Shown: positions 1-5,974 of the stretch, in pieces
How the letters are laid out: each line of letters opens with the position of its first letter
Numbering within the stretch: the stretch's first letter is position 1
DNA from: Aquitalea sp.
GTDB lineage: Bacteria; Pseudomonadota; Gammaproteobacteria; Burkholderiales; Chromobacteriaceae
Reading direction: 5' to 3'
Length of the DNA: 6,414 nucleotides
Assembly (NCBI GenBank): GCA_019232735.1
Contig: JAFANL010000205.1
Coordinates: 1-6,414 of the forward strand
Notes under the pieces: model-generated
Told to the model about the DNA's origin: nothing
The model's database searches: none
What the model saw: the letters and a program-made list of their open reading frames with translations, nothing else
Translations under genes and position numbers: made by a program

Positions 1-433
1 CCTCAATGCCGAGTTCGACCGGCTGGGCCTGCCCAAGATCAACAAGCTGACCGGGCTGGTGACCGACACTCTGGCCATGGCGCGCGACCAGTTTCCCGGC
101 AAGCGCAACAGCCTGGATGCCTTGTGCGACCGCTTCGAAATCGACCGCTCCAACCGTACCCTGCACGGGGCACTGATCGACTGCGAGTTGCTGTCTGAAG
201 TGTATCTGTGGATGACCCGTGGCCAGGAAAGCCTGGTGATGGACATTGATGTTGATAGTGGCAGCGCACAGGCCGGTGACATCCAGTTCGAGCGCAAGCC
301 TTTGCTGGTCAAGCGGGCCAGTGAAGAAGAACTGGCCGCCCACCAGGGCTACCTAGGGGAGCTGGACAAGGCGGTGAAGGGCAGTTGCCTGTGGCGCACG
401 CTGGAGACTCCGCCTGCCGGAGAGTCTGCATGA
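1..433 (+). CDS. dnaQ: DNA polymerase III epsilon subunit (3'-5' proofreading exonuclease), 3' part
   Basis: This is the C-terminal 143 residues of DnaQ; the gene begins before the window and the reading frame starts at base 2. DnaQ is the proofreading 3'-5' exonuclease of the replicative polymerase core and binds the alpha subunit through its C-terminus. The window opens with LNAEFDRLGLP, which in this family follows the Exo II motif, so Exo I and Exo II lie upstream. The Exo III-epsilon motif HGALID is present at 164-181, with its catalytic His and metal-binding Asp. The nearby PGKRNSLDALC and TLHGAL segments closely match E. coli DnaQ. After the exonuclease domain comes QESLVM (224-241), at the place of the E. 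coli clamp-binding motif, then a linker and an alpha-binding tail. The stop codon overlaps the ispD start by 4 bases (ATGA), which suggests translational coupling. Family assignment is firm; only the 5' part is unseen. Confidence 0.95.
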   Translation, partial: LNAEFDRLGLPKINKLTGLVTDTLAMARDQFPGKRNSLDALCDRFEIDRSNRTLHGALIDCELLSEVYLWMTRGQESLVMDIDVDSGSAQAGDIQFERKPLLVKRASEEELAAHQGYLGELDKAVKGSCLWRTLETPPAGESA

Positions 434-1113
434 GCCGCTATCTTGCCCTGGTTCCGGCCGCCGGTTCCGGCAGCCGTTTTGGCGCGCCCAGCCCCAAGCA
501 GTACCTGCAGCTGAACAATCGGCCGCTAATGTGGCACACCTTGCAGGTACTGTGCCAGGTGGAGGCCATCAGCGAAGTGGTGGTGGTGATTTCTCCCTGC
601 GACGAATGGTTTGATGATTTCGACTGGGATCTGCCCAAGCTCAATGTGCAGCGGGTTGGCGGTGCCAGCCGTGCCGAAAGTGTGCGCAACGGCCTGCAAG
701 CCATGGCTGCGGCAGAAAACGACTGGGTGCTGGTGCACGATGCCGCGCGCTGCTGCCTCTCCGTTGCCGCGGTGGAAAGGCTGATTACCTCGCTGGCCGA
801 AGACACGGTGGGCGGCCTGCTGGCCCTGCCGGTACCGGATACCGTCAAACGTGCCGATGGCGATGGTCGTATCAGTGCCACGGTGCCGCGTCAGGGGCTG
901 TGGCTGGCGCAGACGCCGCAGATGTTCCGTGCCGGCCTGCTGGCCCAGGCGCTGGCGAGCGCGGGAGAGATCGAGATGACTGATGAAGCCTCTGCCATCG
1001 AACAGCTGGGGCAGAAACCCCGGCTGGTGGAAGGGGATGCACAAAACTTCAAGGTCACCTACCCACGCGACCTGGCGCTGGCGCGCGCCATACTGGCAGC
1101 AAGAAAGGACTGA
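430..1113 (+). CDS. ispD: 2-C-methyl-D-erythritol 4-phosphate cytidylyltransferase
   Basis: IspD joins CTP and 2-C-methyl-D-erythritol 4-phosphate to give CDP-methylerythritol and pyrophosphate, the third step of the MEP isoprenoid pathway in the cytoplasm. The product is 227 residues, normal for the family. The CTP-binding loop PAAGSGSRF is at residues 9-17 with Arg16, followed by PKQYL with Lys23; these correspond to E. coli Arg20 and Lys27. VHDAAR (102-107) carries the metal-binding Asp104. Thr138, Arg154 and Lys208 (in NFKVTYP) match the substrate-binding Thr140, Arg157 and Lys213 of E. coli. The start at 430 is preferred over upstream in-frame codons because it begins exactly at the conserved N-terminus, has GGAGAG 5 bases upstream, and overlaps the dnaQ stop. 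ispF follows 5 bases downstream. One unusual detail is ARCCL where family members usually have ARPCL. Confidence 0.97.
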   Translation: MSRYLALVPAAGSGSRFGAPSPKQYLQLNNRPLMWHTLQVLCQVEAISEVVVVISPCDEWFDDFDWDLPKLNVQRVGGASRAESVRNGLQAMAAAENDWVLVHDAARCCLSVAAVERLITSLAEDTVGGLLALPVPDTVKRADGDGRISATVPRQGLWLAQTPQMFRAGLLAQALASAGEIEMTDEASAIEQLGQKPRLVEGDAQNFKVTYPRDLALARAILAARKD

Positions 1114-1118
1114 TTCGC

Positions 1119-1598
1119 ATGTTCAGAGTTGGACAAGGTTACGATGTGCACCAGCTGGTGGAAGGCCGTCCGCTGATGCTGGGCGGCGTGCATATCCCGC
1201 ACAGCCACGGCCTGCTGGGGCACTCCGATGCCGATGCCCTGCTGCACGCCATTACCGATGCGGTGCTGGGCGCGGCGGCGCTGGGTGATATCGGCCGCCA
1301 CTTTCCGGATACCGATGCCAGCTTCAAGGGCGCAGATAGCCGGGTGCTGCTGCGCGAAGCCGTGGCCCGGGTGCGTGCCGCTGGCTGGCAGGTGATGAAT
1401 GTGGACGCCACTGTCATTGCCCAGCGTCCCAAACTGGCTCCGCACATCGATGCCATGTGTGCGTGTATCGCGGCCGATCTGGGGCTGGACGTGGGGGCGG
1501 TCAACGTCAAGGGCAAGACCAATGAAAAGCTGGGTTATCTGGGGCGTGGCGAAGCCATGGAAGCACAGGCCGTGTGTCTGCTGATGCGGCTGCCATAA
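1119..1598 (+). CDS. ispF: 2-C-methyl-D-erythritol 2,4-cyclodiphosphate synthase
   Basis: IspF cyclises CDP-methylerythritol 2-phosphate to methylerythritol 2,4-cyclodiphosphate with release of CMP, the fifth step of the MEP pathway. It works as a homotrimer with a Zn2+ site in each active site. The 159-residue product is full length. The zinc ligands Asp9, His11 (GYDVH) and His43 (LLHAITDA) are all in place. GHSDAD (34-39), the GAAALGDIG stretch, FPDTDASFKGADS and the C-terminal VKGKTNEKLGYLGRGE segment are typical. The ATG at 1119 follows the ispD stop by 5 bases and is preceded by AAGGA at 1105-1109 at good spacing, so it is almost certainly cotranscribed with ispD. The gene is separate from ispD here, whereas some bacteria carry an ispDF fusion. 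The intermediate enzyme IspE is not in the window. Confidence 0.98.
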   Translation: MFRVGQGYDVHQLVEGRPLMLGGVHIPHSHGLLGHSDADALLHAITDAVLGAAALGDIGRHFPDTDASFKGADSRVLLREAVARVRAAGWQVMNVDATVIAQRPKLAPHIDAMCACIAADLGLDVGAVNVKGKTNEKLGYLGRGEAMEAQAVCLLMRLP

Positions 1599-1608
1599 TG
1601 GAGTATGC

Positions 1609-1624
1609 GCCGACAGAAGTCGGC
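1609..1624 (+). other. Small perfect hairpin in the ispF-rpiA gap
   Basis: GCCGAC and GTCGGC form a perfect 6-bp stem around an AGAA loop, 10 bases after the ispF stop. No T-run follows, so it is not a standard intrinsic terminator. It overlaps the proposed -35 element of the rpiA promoter. It could stabilise the 3' end of the ispF message, or it could be chance; there is no further support. Confidence 0.4.
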
Positions 1625-1638
1625 CGATGTGGGATAAT
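1610..1638 (+). promoter_or_regulatory. Probable sigma70 promoter for rpiA
   Basis: CCGACA (1610-1615, 4 of 6 matches to TTGACA) and GATAAT (1633-1638, 5 of 6 to TATAAT) are separated by exactly 17 bases. A TG at 1630-1631, one base before the -10 element, fits an extended -10. Transcription would begin near 1645 and leave a short leader of about 40 bases before the rpiA ATG. The prediction rests on sequence match only. Confidence 0.6.
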
Positions 1639-1671
1639 CGCAGCCTGACTGTGGAATCGAACTCACCTGAT

Positions 1672-1677
1672 GGAGGT
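1672..1677 (+). promoter_or_regulatory. Ribosome binding site setting the rpiA start
   Basis: GGAGGT is a near-perfect Shine-Dalgarno sequence 6 bases before the ATG at 1684. It decides for that start over the in-frame ATG at 1627, which lies inside the predicted promoter and would add 19 residues not found in the family. Confidence 0.85.
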
Positions 1678-1683
1678 ATCAAC

Positions 1684-2343
1684 ATGCTGACCCAAGACCA
1701 ACTCAAGCTGGCCGTTGCGCAAAAGGCGCTGGAATTCGTGCCGGAAGACTGCATCATCGGCGTGGGCACCGGCAGCACGGTCAATCTCTTCATTGAAGAA
1801 CTGGCAGCCATCAAGGGCCGCATCAAAGGGGCCGTTTCCAGTTCCGAGGCATCTACTGCCCGTCTCAAGGCACACCATATTCCGGTATTCGAGCTGAACG
1901 AAGTGGAAAAGCTGGAGGTGTATATCGACGGTGCCGATGAAATCAACCATCACCTGCACATGATCAAGGGCGGCGGCGCAGCGCTGACGCGCGAGAAAAT
2001 CGTGGCCAGCGTGGCGGAGCAATTTGTCTGTATCGCCGATGAAAGCAAGTATGTACTGAAGCTGGGCAAGTTTCCGCTGCCGGTGGAAGTCATCCCGATG
2101 GCGCGCAGCTCGGTTGCCCGTCAACTGGTGGCACTGGGTGGTCATCCGGAACTGCGCCAGGGCGTGGTGACGGATAACGGCAACGTCATCCTGGATGTAC
2201 ATGGCCTGACGATCAATACCCCGGTGGAGCTGGAAGAAACCATCAACCACATCGCCGGTGTCGTGACATGCGGCCTGTTTGCCCGTCGCCGTGCCGATGT
2301 GCTGGTGCTGGGCAGCCAGAACGGCGTGGAAGTGATTCGCTGA
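1684..2343 (+). CDS. rpiA: Ribose-5-phosphate isomerase A
   Basis: RpiA interconverts ribose 5-phosphate and ribulose 5-phosphate in the non-oxidative pentose phosphate pathway, supplying ribose for nucleotides. The product is 219 residues, the same length as E. coli RpiA, and aligns with it along its whole length. The phosphate-binding loop GVGTGST is at residues 26-32, SSSEAST near 52-58, and IDGADEI at 81-87 with Asp82 and Asp85. KGGGAALTREK (95-105) contains Lys95 and the catalytic base Glu104. The C-terminal half contains GKFPLPVEVIPMA and VVTDNGNVILDVHG, both highly conserved. The gene appears to be a single-gene transcript: it has its own promoter and Shine-Dalgarno sequence and is followed by a terminator-like hairpin. 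It has no functional tie to the isoprenoid genes before it beyond general central metabolism. Confidence 0.98.
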   Translation: MLTQDQLKLAVAQKALEFVPEDCIIGVGTGSTVNLFIEELAAIKGRIKGAVSSSEASTARLKAHHIPVFELNEVEKLEVYIDGADEINHHLHMIKGGGAALTREKIVASVAEQFVCIADESKYVLKLGKFPLPVEVIPMARSSVARQLVALGGHPELRQGVVTDNGNVILDVHGLTINTPVELEETINHIAGVVTCGLFARRRADVLVLGSQNGVEVIR

Positions 2344-2353
2344 CCTGCGCGTG

Positions 2354-2370
2354 ACGGCAAACCATGCCGT
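2354..2370 (+). other. Short hairpin after rpiA
   Basis: ACGGCA (2354-2359) and TGCCGT (2365-2370) form a perfect 6-bp stem with an AACCA loop, just ahead of the larger terminator hairpin. It has no T-run of its own. It may be part of the rpiA 3' end or may be incidental. Confidence 0.35.
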
Positions 2371-2373
2371 GTC

Positions 2374-2404
2374 CGGGCCTGCCGCTGGCGGGCCCGCTTT
2401 GATT
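2374..2404 (+). terminator. Probable rpiA terminator hairpin (weak U-tract)
   Basis: A 10-bp stem (2374-2383 with 2387-2396) has a single T-G wobble pair and a 3-base GCT loop, and is followed by CTTTGATT. The stem is very strong, but the T-tract is short and interrupted, so termination may be partial. It separates rpiA from the Pho-box-like element before phoU. Confidence 0.65.
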
Positions 2405-2406
2405 AA

Positions 2407-2428
2407 ATGTCATCAGCCTGTCATCTGA
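2407..2428 (+). promoter_or_regulatory. Pho-box-like PhoB binding site upstream of phoU
   Basis: ATGTCAT (2407-2413) and CTGTCAT (2418-2424) are direct repeats spaced exactly 11 bp apart. This is the arrangement of a PhoB box: two 11-bp units, each beginning CTGTCAT. The second unit matches the heptamer 7 of 7 and the first 6 of 7. The 4-base tails (CAGC, CTGA) are less AT-rich than the consensus. A weak -10 candidate, TACCAT, lies at 2435-2440, about where PhoB-activated promoters place it. The box begins 53 bases before the end of the leader, which is suitable for phosphate-starvation control of phoU. It was identified by eye. Confidence 0.65.
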
Positions 2429-2480
2429 CCGGCTTACCATTTCCCATTCCCTGAAATCCGGATTCGTTCAAGAGGCAGCC

Positions 2481-3185
2481 ATGGCAGACCACATCTCCAA
2501 ACAGTTCGATATGGAACTGGAAACCATCCGTACCCGCGTGCTGCAAATGGGTGGCTTGGTGGAGCAACAGATCCTTTCTGCCATCGATGCCCTCATGTCC
2601 GGTGAAATCGCCAAGTTTGACAAGGTGATTGCCGAAGATGCACTGGTCAACTCGATGGAGGTGACCATTGATGACGACTGCCAGCACATCATTGCCCGTC
2701 GTCAGCCGGCCGCCAGCGACCTGCGCATCATCATCACCGTCATCAAGACCATTACCGATCTGGAACGTATCGGTGACGAAGCGCAGAAAATCGCCCGCAT
2801 GGGTAAAACCATCTACCAGTCCGAGCGCTACCAGATGCCGCGCTTCCGCGAAATCCGCAAGATGGCGGAAGTGGCGCTGGCCATGCTGCGCCGTGCGCTG
2901 GACGCCTTTGCCCGTCTGGATGCCTCTGCCGCGCTGGAGCTGGCCGAAGAAGACATGCGGCTGGATGACGACTTTGCCGCCGAACTGCGCCAGCTGATTA
3001 CTTTCATGATGGAAGACCCGCGCACCATCAGCATGTCCATTGATACCCTGTTCATTTCCAAAGCCATCGAGCGTATTGGCGATCACGCCAAAAACATCTC
3101 GGAATACGTAGTGTATCTGGTCAAGGGCAAGGATATCCGCCATACCTCGCTGGAAAACATCAAGCGGGAAACCCAGGGCAACTGA
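2481..3185 (+). CDS. phoU: Phosphate signalling regulator PhoU
   Basis: PhoU is a cytoplasmic helical protein that links the PstSCAB phosphate transporter to the PhoR sensor kinase, keeping the Pho response off when phosphate is plentiful and limiting phosphate uptake. The product is 234 residues, the usual length. It shows the two repeated three-helix units of the family, each with a metal-binding ExxxD signature: ERIGD at residues 95-99 (DLERIGDEA) and ERIGD at 197-201 (AIERIGDHAKNI). The ATG at 2481 has AGAGG 5 bases upstream and gives the expected N-terminus. No pst genes lie beside it here, unlike the pstSCAB-phoU order of E. coli. A Pho-box match upstream and a strong terminator downstream suggest a single-gene, phosphate-controlled transcript. 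The neighbouring ppx gene concerns the same metabolite. Confidence 0.97.
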   Translation: MADHISKQFDMELETIRTRVLQMGGLVEQQILSAIDALMSGEIAKFDKVIAEDALVNSMEVTIDDDCQHIIARRQPAASDLRIIITVIKTITDLERIGDEAQKIARMGKTIYQSERYQMPRFREIRKMAEVALAMLRRALDAFARLDASAALELAEEDMRLDDDFAAELRQLITFMMEDPRTISMSIDTLFISKAIERIGDHAKNISEYVVYLVKGKDIRHTSLENIKRETQGN

Positions 3186-3209
3186 TCAAGCGCAATGACG
3201 CAAACGTGC

Positions 3210-3247
3210 AAATGGCAGTAACATCACGCATGTTACTGCCATTTTTT
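3210..3247 (+). terminator. Strong intrinsic terminator of phoU
   Basis: A perfect 15-bp stem (3210-3224 with 3230-3244) with a CACGC loop runs into a run of six Ts (3242-3247). It begins 24 bases after the phoU stop. On the opposite strand only three Ts follow the stem, so it mainly serves + strand transcription. It isolates phoU from ppx. Confidence 0.93.
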
Positions 3248-3314
3248 ATTGAATAATCCACGATGCAGCAGTGTCCCCGGCAGGCCCGGAACATTGCCGC
3301 GCAGCAAACATTTT

Positions 3315-3322
3315 GGAAAAGG
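3315..3322 (+). promoter_or_regulatory. Ribosome binding site supporting the TTG start of ppx
   Basis: GGAAAAGG ends 7 bases before the TTG at 3330. An in-frame TAG at 3324-3326 rules out any earlier start, and the first in-frame ATG lies after the conserved phosphate-binding motif, so this site decides the start. I found no clear promoter between 3248 and 3314; AATAAT at 3252-3257 resembles a -10 element but lacks a good -35. Confidence 0.7.
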
Positions 3323-3329
3323 CTAGCCT

Positions 3330-4823
3330 TTGACCACCACCTTGCCCACCCCGGATGTGTTGGCTACGGTCGACCTGGGGTCCAATACCTTCCGTCTGCA
3401 AGTTTCCCGCGTAGTAGAAGACCAGCTGTATCCGCTGGACGCCATGAAAGAAACCGTGCGCCTGGGTGCCGGTCTCACCGCCGATAAATATCTGGATGAT
3501 GTGACCCAGGAAAAAGCCCTGGCCTGCATGGCGCGCTTTGGCGAGCGGCTGCGCGGTTTCAGCCCGCGCCAGGTGCGCATTGTCGGCACCAATACCCTGC
3601 GTGTGGCGAAAAATTCGGCCGAGTTCATCAGCCGTGCCGAAGCCTTGCTGGGCTTCCCCATCGAAATCATTGCCGGACGCGAAGAAGCCCGGCTGGTGTA
3701 TATCGGTGCCGCCCATTCGCTGCCGGCCACCAAGGAGAGGCGTCTGGTGGTGGACATCGGGGGCGGTTCCACCGAATTCATCATCGGCAGCCAGTTCAAG
3801 GCCCATGTGACGGAAAGCCTGCCGCTGGGCTGTGTCAGCTATAGCCTGCGCTATTTTGCCGACGGCAAGCTGAGCCGCAGCAATTTTGCCGATGCCACCC
3901 TGGCGGCGCGTAATGAAATCCAGCGCATCGCCAGCGAATATCGCCCGGAAGAATGGCAATTGGCCGTTGGTACCTCCGGCACGGCGCGCTCCTTGCGCGA
4001 TATTCTGGAAATCAACGACTGGTCTGCTTCCGATATCACGCTGGAAGGCATGCTGCAATTGCGTGCCGAGCTGATCCGGCGGGAAAACCTGAAAAACGTC
4101 AGCCTCAACGGGCTGAAGGCCGACCGGGTACCGGTATTGCCCGGTGGTCTGGCCATCATGATCGCCATCTTCGAAGAACTGGGCGTCAGCAAGATGATCG
4201 TGGCCGAAGGTGCGCTGCGTGATGGTGTGCTGTACGACCTGCTGGGCCGGCAGCGTGAAAAAGACATGCGCGAGAGCACGGTGCAGCTGTTCAAGCGCCG
4301 CTACCATGTCGACGTGGCTCAAAGCGAACGTGTCGTGGTATTGGCGGAGCGCCTGTACCGCATGGTAGCTGGAGAGGATGTCGATCAGGACATGCTCAAG
4401 CGGCTGATCTGGGCGGCACGGCTGCATGAAATCGGCCTGACCATTGCCCATACCGCGTATCACAAGCATTCGTCCTATATCCTGCAAAACGCGGACATGC
4501 CCGGTTTCTCCAAGCGAGAGCAGGCCATGCTGGCCACCATCGTGCTCGGGCATCGTGGCGACATGGGCAAGATGCAGCAGGTGATCAGCGAGTCCGCCTT
4601 ATGGCAGGCCGTGGTGGCCTTGCGCCTGGCGGTGTTGTTCTGTCGCAGCCGCATTGCCATCCAGTTGCCGGAACAGCTGGATCTCAAGCTGGAAGCCAAA
4701 GGTTTTGTGCTGACCGTGAGTCAGAATTGGCTGAAAGATAATCCGTTGACCGCCAGTGCCTTCCGTCAGGAAGTGCTGCAGTGGAAGAATGTCGGTTTCC
4801 AACTCGACTTCAGCCAGATCTGA
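3330..4823 (+). CDS. ppx: Exopolyphosphatase (Ppx/GppA family)
   Basis: Ppx removes terminal phosphates from polyphosphate chains in the cytoplasm; the related GppA hydrolyses pppGpp. The product is 497 residues, close to E. coli Ppx. The N-terminal actin-like ATPase-fold domain contains VDLGSNTFRL (phosphate-binding loop, Asp15), GTNTLRVA (86-93), GREEARL with the catalytic Glu pair 118-119, VDIGGGSTEF (141-150) and LPLGCVS. Later motifs are GTSGTARS and EGALRDGVLYDLL. The C-terminal HD-like helical domain includes LHEIG at 365-369, HKHSSYIL and GHRGD. Translation starts at a TTG with a good Shine-Dalgarno sequence; an in-frame stop two codons upstream excludes a longer form. The gene follows phoU across a terminator and is 2 bases from corA, so it is probably cotranscribed with corA. 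Sequence alone does not fully separate Ppx from GppA activity, but length and C-terminal domain favour Ppx. Confidence 0.92.
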   Translation: MTTTLPTPDVLATVDLGSNTFRLQVSRVVEDQLYPLDAMKETVRLGAGLTADKYLDDVTQEKALACMARFGERLRGFSPRQVRIVGTNTLRVAKNSAEFISRAEALLGFPIEIIAGREEARLVYIGAAHSLPATKERRLVVDIGGGSTEFIIGSQFKAHVTESLPLGCVSYSLRYFADGKLSRSNFADATLAARNEIQRIASEYRPEEWQLAVGTSGTARSLRDILEINDWSASDITLEGMLQLRAELIRRENLKNVSLNGLKADRVPVLPGGLAIMIAIFEELGVSKMIVAEGALRDGVLYDLLGRQREKDMRESTVQLFKRRYHVDVAQSERVVVLAERLYRMVAGEDVDQDMLKRLIWAARLHEIGLTIAHTAYHKHSSYILQNADMPGFSKREQAMLATIVLGHRGDMGKMQQVISESALWQAVVALRLAVLFCRSRIAIQLPEQLDLKLEAKGFVLTVSQNWLKDNPLTASAFRQEVLQWKNVGFQLDFSQI

Positions 4824-4825
4824 CC

Positions 4826-5893
4826 ATGCGCCATGCCAGGGTAAAACAGCGGGTCCCTACGCTAGGGGAGGCCCCCGGTAGTTTGTTGCCGGTTGGCGAG
4901 CAGAAACTTGCCAGTGCCAGTCTTACCCTGGTGGAGTTCGGCCCCCAGCAATTGAGCGAAAGCAGTTTTACCAGCGTGGCCGCCGGGCTGGCCTACCGTC
5001 CGGAACAGCCGGTATTGTGGCTGAATGTCTATGGCCTGCATGACCCCACCGTGATGCAGGCCATCGGCGAGCGCTTTCGTCTGCATCCGCTGGTGCAGGA
5101 AGACATCCTCAACAACCGGCAGCGTCCCAAGGTTGAGGATTATGGTGATTACCTGTTCATCGCCACCCGCGTGTTTCATTTCCCGGAAGACAGCGGCCGT
5201 CTGAGCTACGACCAGATGTATCTGGTATTGGGCAACGATTTTGTGCTGACCTTCCAGGAAAGGCCGACCGGTGTCTTCGAGCCAGTACGCGAGCGCTTGC
5301 GCAGTGCGCGCTGTGCCCTGCGCAGCAAAGGTGCCGACTATCTGGCTTATTCCCTGCTGGATGCCATCATCGATGATTATTTCGGCGTACTCAGCCAGTT
5401 TACCGAGCATGTCGAGCGTACCGACCAATTACTGCTGCATGGTCGCGAACAAGGTGTGCTCAACCGGGTGCAGCGCCTGAAACATGACTGCCTCAAACTG
5501 CGCCGTTCCATCCTGCCGCTGCGGGAAATCCTGCTGACGATGATGCGCGGCGATTACACCCTGATCCGGCAGGAGACTCAGGTCTATCTGCGTGATGCCT
5601 ACGATCACACCATGCACGTGATCGAATCGCTGGAAATGTCGCGCGAGATGGTGGCGGACATGCTGGATCTCTACCTTTCCACCCAATCCCACCGGCTCAA
5701 CCTGCAAATGCGGGTGCTGACCGTGTTCAGCATGATTTTCATGCCGCTGACCCTGATTGCCGGCATTTACGGCATGAACTTCGAAAACATGCCGGAGCTG
5801 CACTGGCGCTATGGCTATTATGCCGTGCTGGCCTTGATGGGCAGCATTGCCGGTGGGTTGGTATTGTTGTTCTGGAAACGTAACTGGATCTGA
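4826..5893 (+). CDS. corA: Magnesium/cobalt channel protein CorA
   Basis: CorA is a homopentameric inner-membrane channel for Mg2+ (also Co2+ and Ni2+). The 355-residue product has a large cytoplasmic N-terminal domain, including VEDYGDYLFIATRVFHF and a long helical region, then two C-terminal membrane segments at roughly residues 296-315 and 328-349. The signature GMN lies at 316-318 in YGMNFENMPEL, directly after the first membrane helix, as required for ion selection. The basic C-terminal tail FWKRNWI is typical. The ATG at 4826, 2 bases after the ppx stop, is chosen; its Shine-Dalgarno sequence is poor, so expression may depend on translation from ppx. A GTG at 4781 overlapping ppx would add 15 residues and cannot be excluded. 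The N-terminus is somewhat longer than in E. coli CorA (316 residues). The gene ends at a terminator. Confidence 0.94.
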   Translation: MRHARVKQRVPTLGEAPGSLLPVGEQKLASASLTLVEFGPQQLSESSFTSVAAGLAYRPEQPVLWLNVYGLHDPTVMQAIGERFRLHPLVQEDILNNRQRPKVEDYGDYLFIATRVFHFPEDSGRLSYDQMYLVLGNDFVLTFQERPTGVFEPVRERLRSARCALRSKGADYLAYSLLDAIIDDYFGVLSQFTEHVERTDQLLLHGREQGVLNRVQRLKHDCLKLRRSILPLREILLTMMRGDYTLIRQETQVYLRDAYDHTMHVIESLEMSREMVADMLDLYLSTQSHRLNLQMRVLTVFSMIFMPLTLIAGIYGMNFENMPELHWRYGYYAVLALMGSIAGGLVLLFWKRNWI

Positions 5894-5912
5894 GCCAGCC
5901 CCTGGATGGCCG

Positions 5913-5942
5913 CCGCAGCCACTACCGTGCTGCGGTTTTTTT
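5913..5942 (+). terminator. Intrinsic terminator of the ppx-corA unit
   Basis: CCGCAG (5913-5918) pairs with CTGCGG (5930-5935), extended inside by CAC/GTG with one bulged C and a TACC loop. Seven Ts follow at 5936-5942. It lies 19 bases after the corA stop and separates corA from the copper gene. Confidence 0.9.
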
Positions 5943-5955
5943 GTGATGGTTTCTT

Positions 5956-5974
5956 TATACCCCTTGGGGGTATA
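5956..5974. promoter_or_regulatory. CsoR-like copper operator palindrome before copA
   Basis: TATACCCC and GGGGTATA form a perfect 8-bp inverted repeat around a TTG centre. The pattern TACCCC-n-GGGGTA is characteristic of operators bound by copper-sensing CsoR-family repressors in front of copA/copZ genes; it does not resemble the CueR site with ACCTTCC/GGAAGGT arms. The right arm overlaps a likely -10 element, TATGAT (5973-5978), so a bound repressor would block transcription. No regulator gene is visible in the window. The palindrome is seen directly; the regulator assignment is inferred. Confidence 0.7.

Noticed and set aside
1627..1683. Upstream in-frame ATG giving a longer RpiA
   Set aside because: It lies within the predicted promoter, has no Shine-Dalgarno site, and would add 19 residues foreign to the family. 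ATG 1684 has GGAGGT at ideal distance.
1059..1946. Long open frame on the minus strand across ispF and rpiA
   Set aside because: It overlaps two unmistakable conserved genes on the other strand, has no recognisable domain and spans their junction. It is a by-product of GC-rich codon use.
2397..2403. CTTTGAT as a possible third Pho-box repeat
   Set aside because: It is 10 rather than 11 bases from the first unit, matches only 5 of 7 and falls in the terminator tail.
3252..3257. AATAAT as a -10 element for ppx
   Set aside because: No acceptable -35 sequence lies 16-19 bases upstream, where the phoU terminator stem sits. Too weak to annotate as a promoter.
3246..4553. 435-codon open frame on the minus strand opposite ppx
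   Set aside because: It mirrors the ppx coding region and its translation is rich in His and Gln with no family resemblance. The + strand Ppx motifs are decisive.
5196..5205. GCCGTCTGAG, 9 of 10 matches to the Neisseria DNA uptake sequence GCCGTCTGAA
   Set aside because: It is a single imperfect copy inside corA coding sequence, with no copies in the terminators where uptake sequences usually cluster. Most likely chance.
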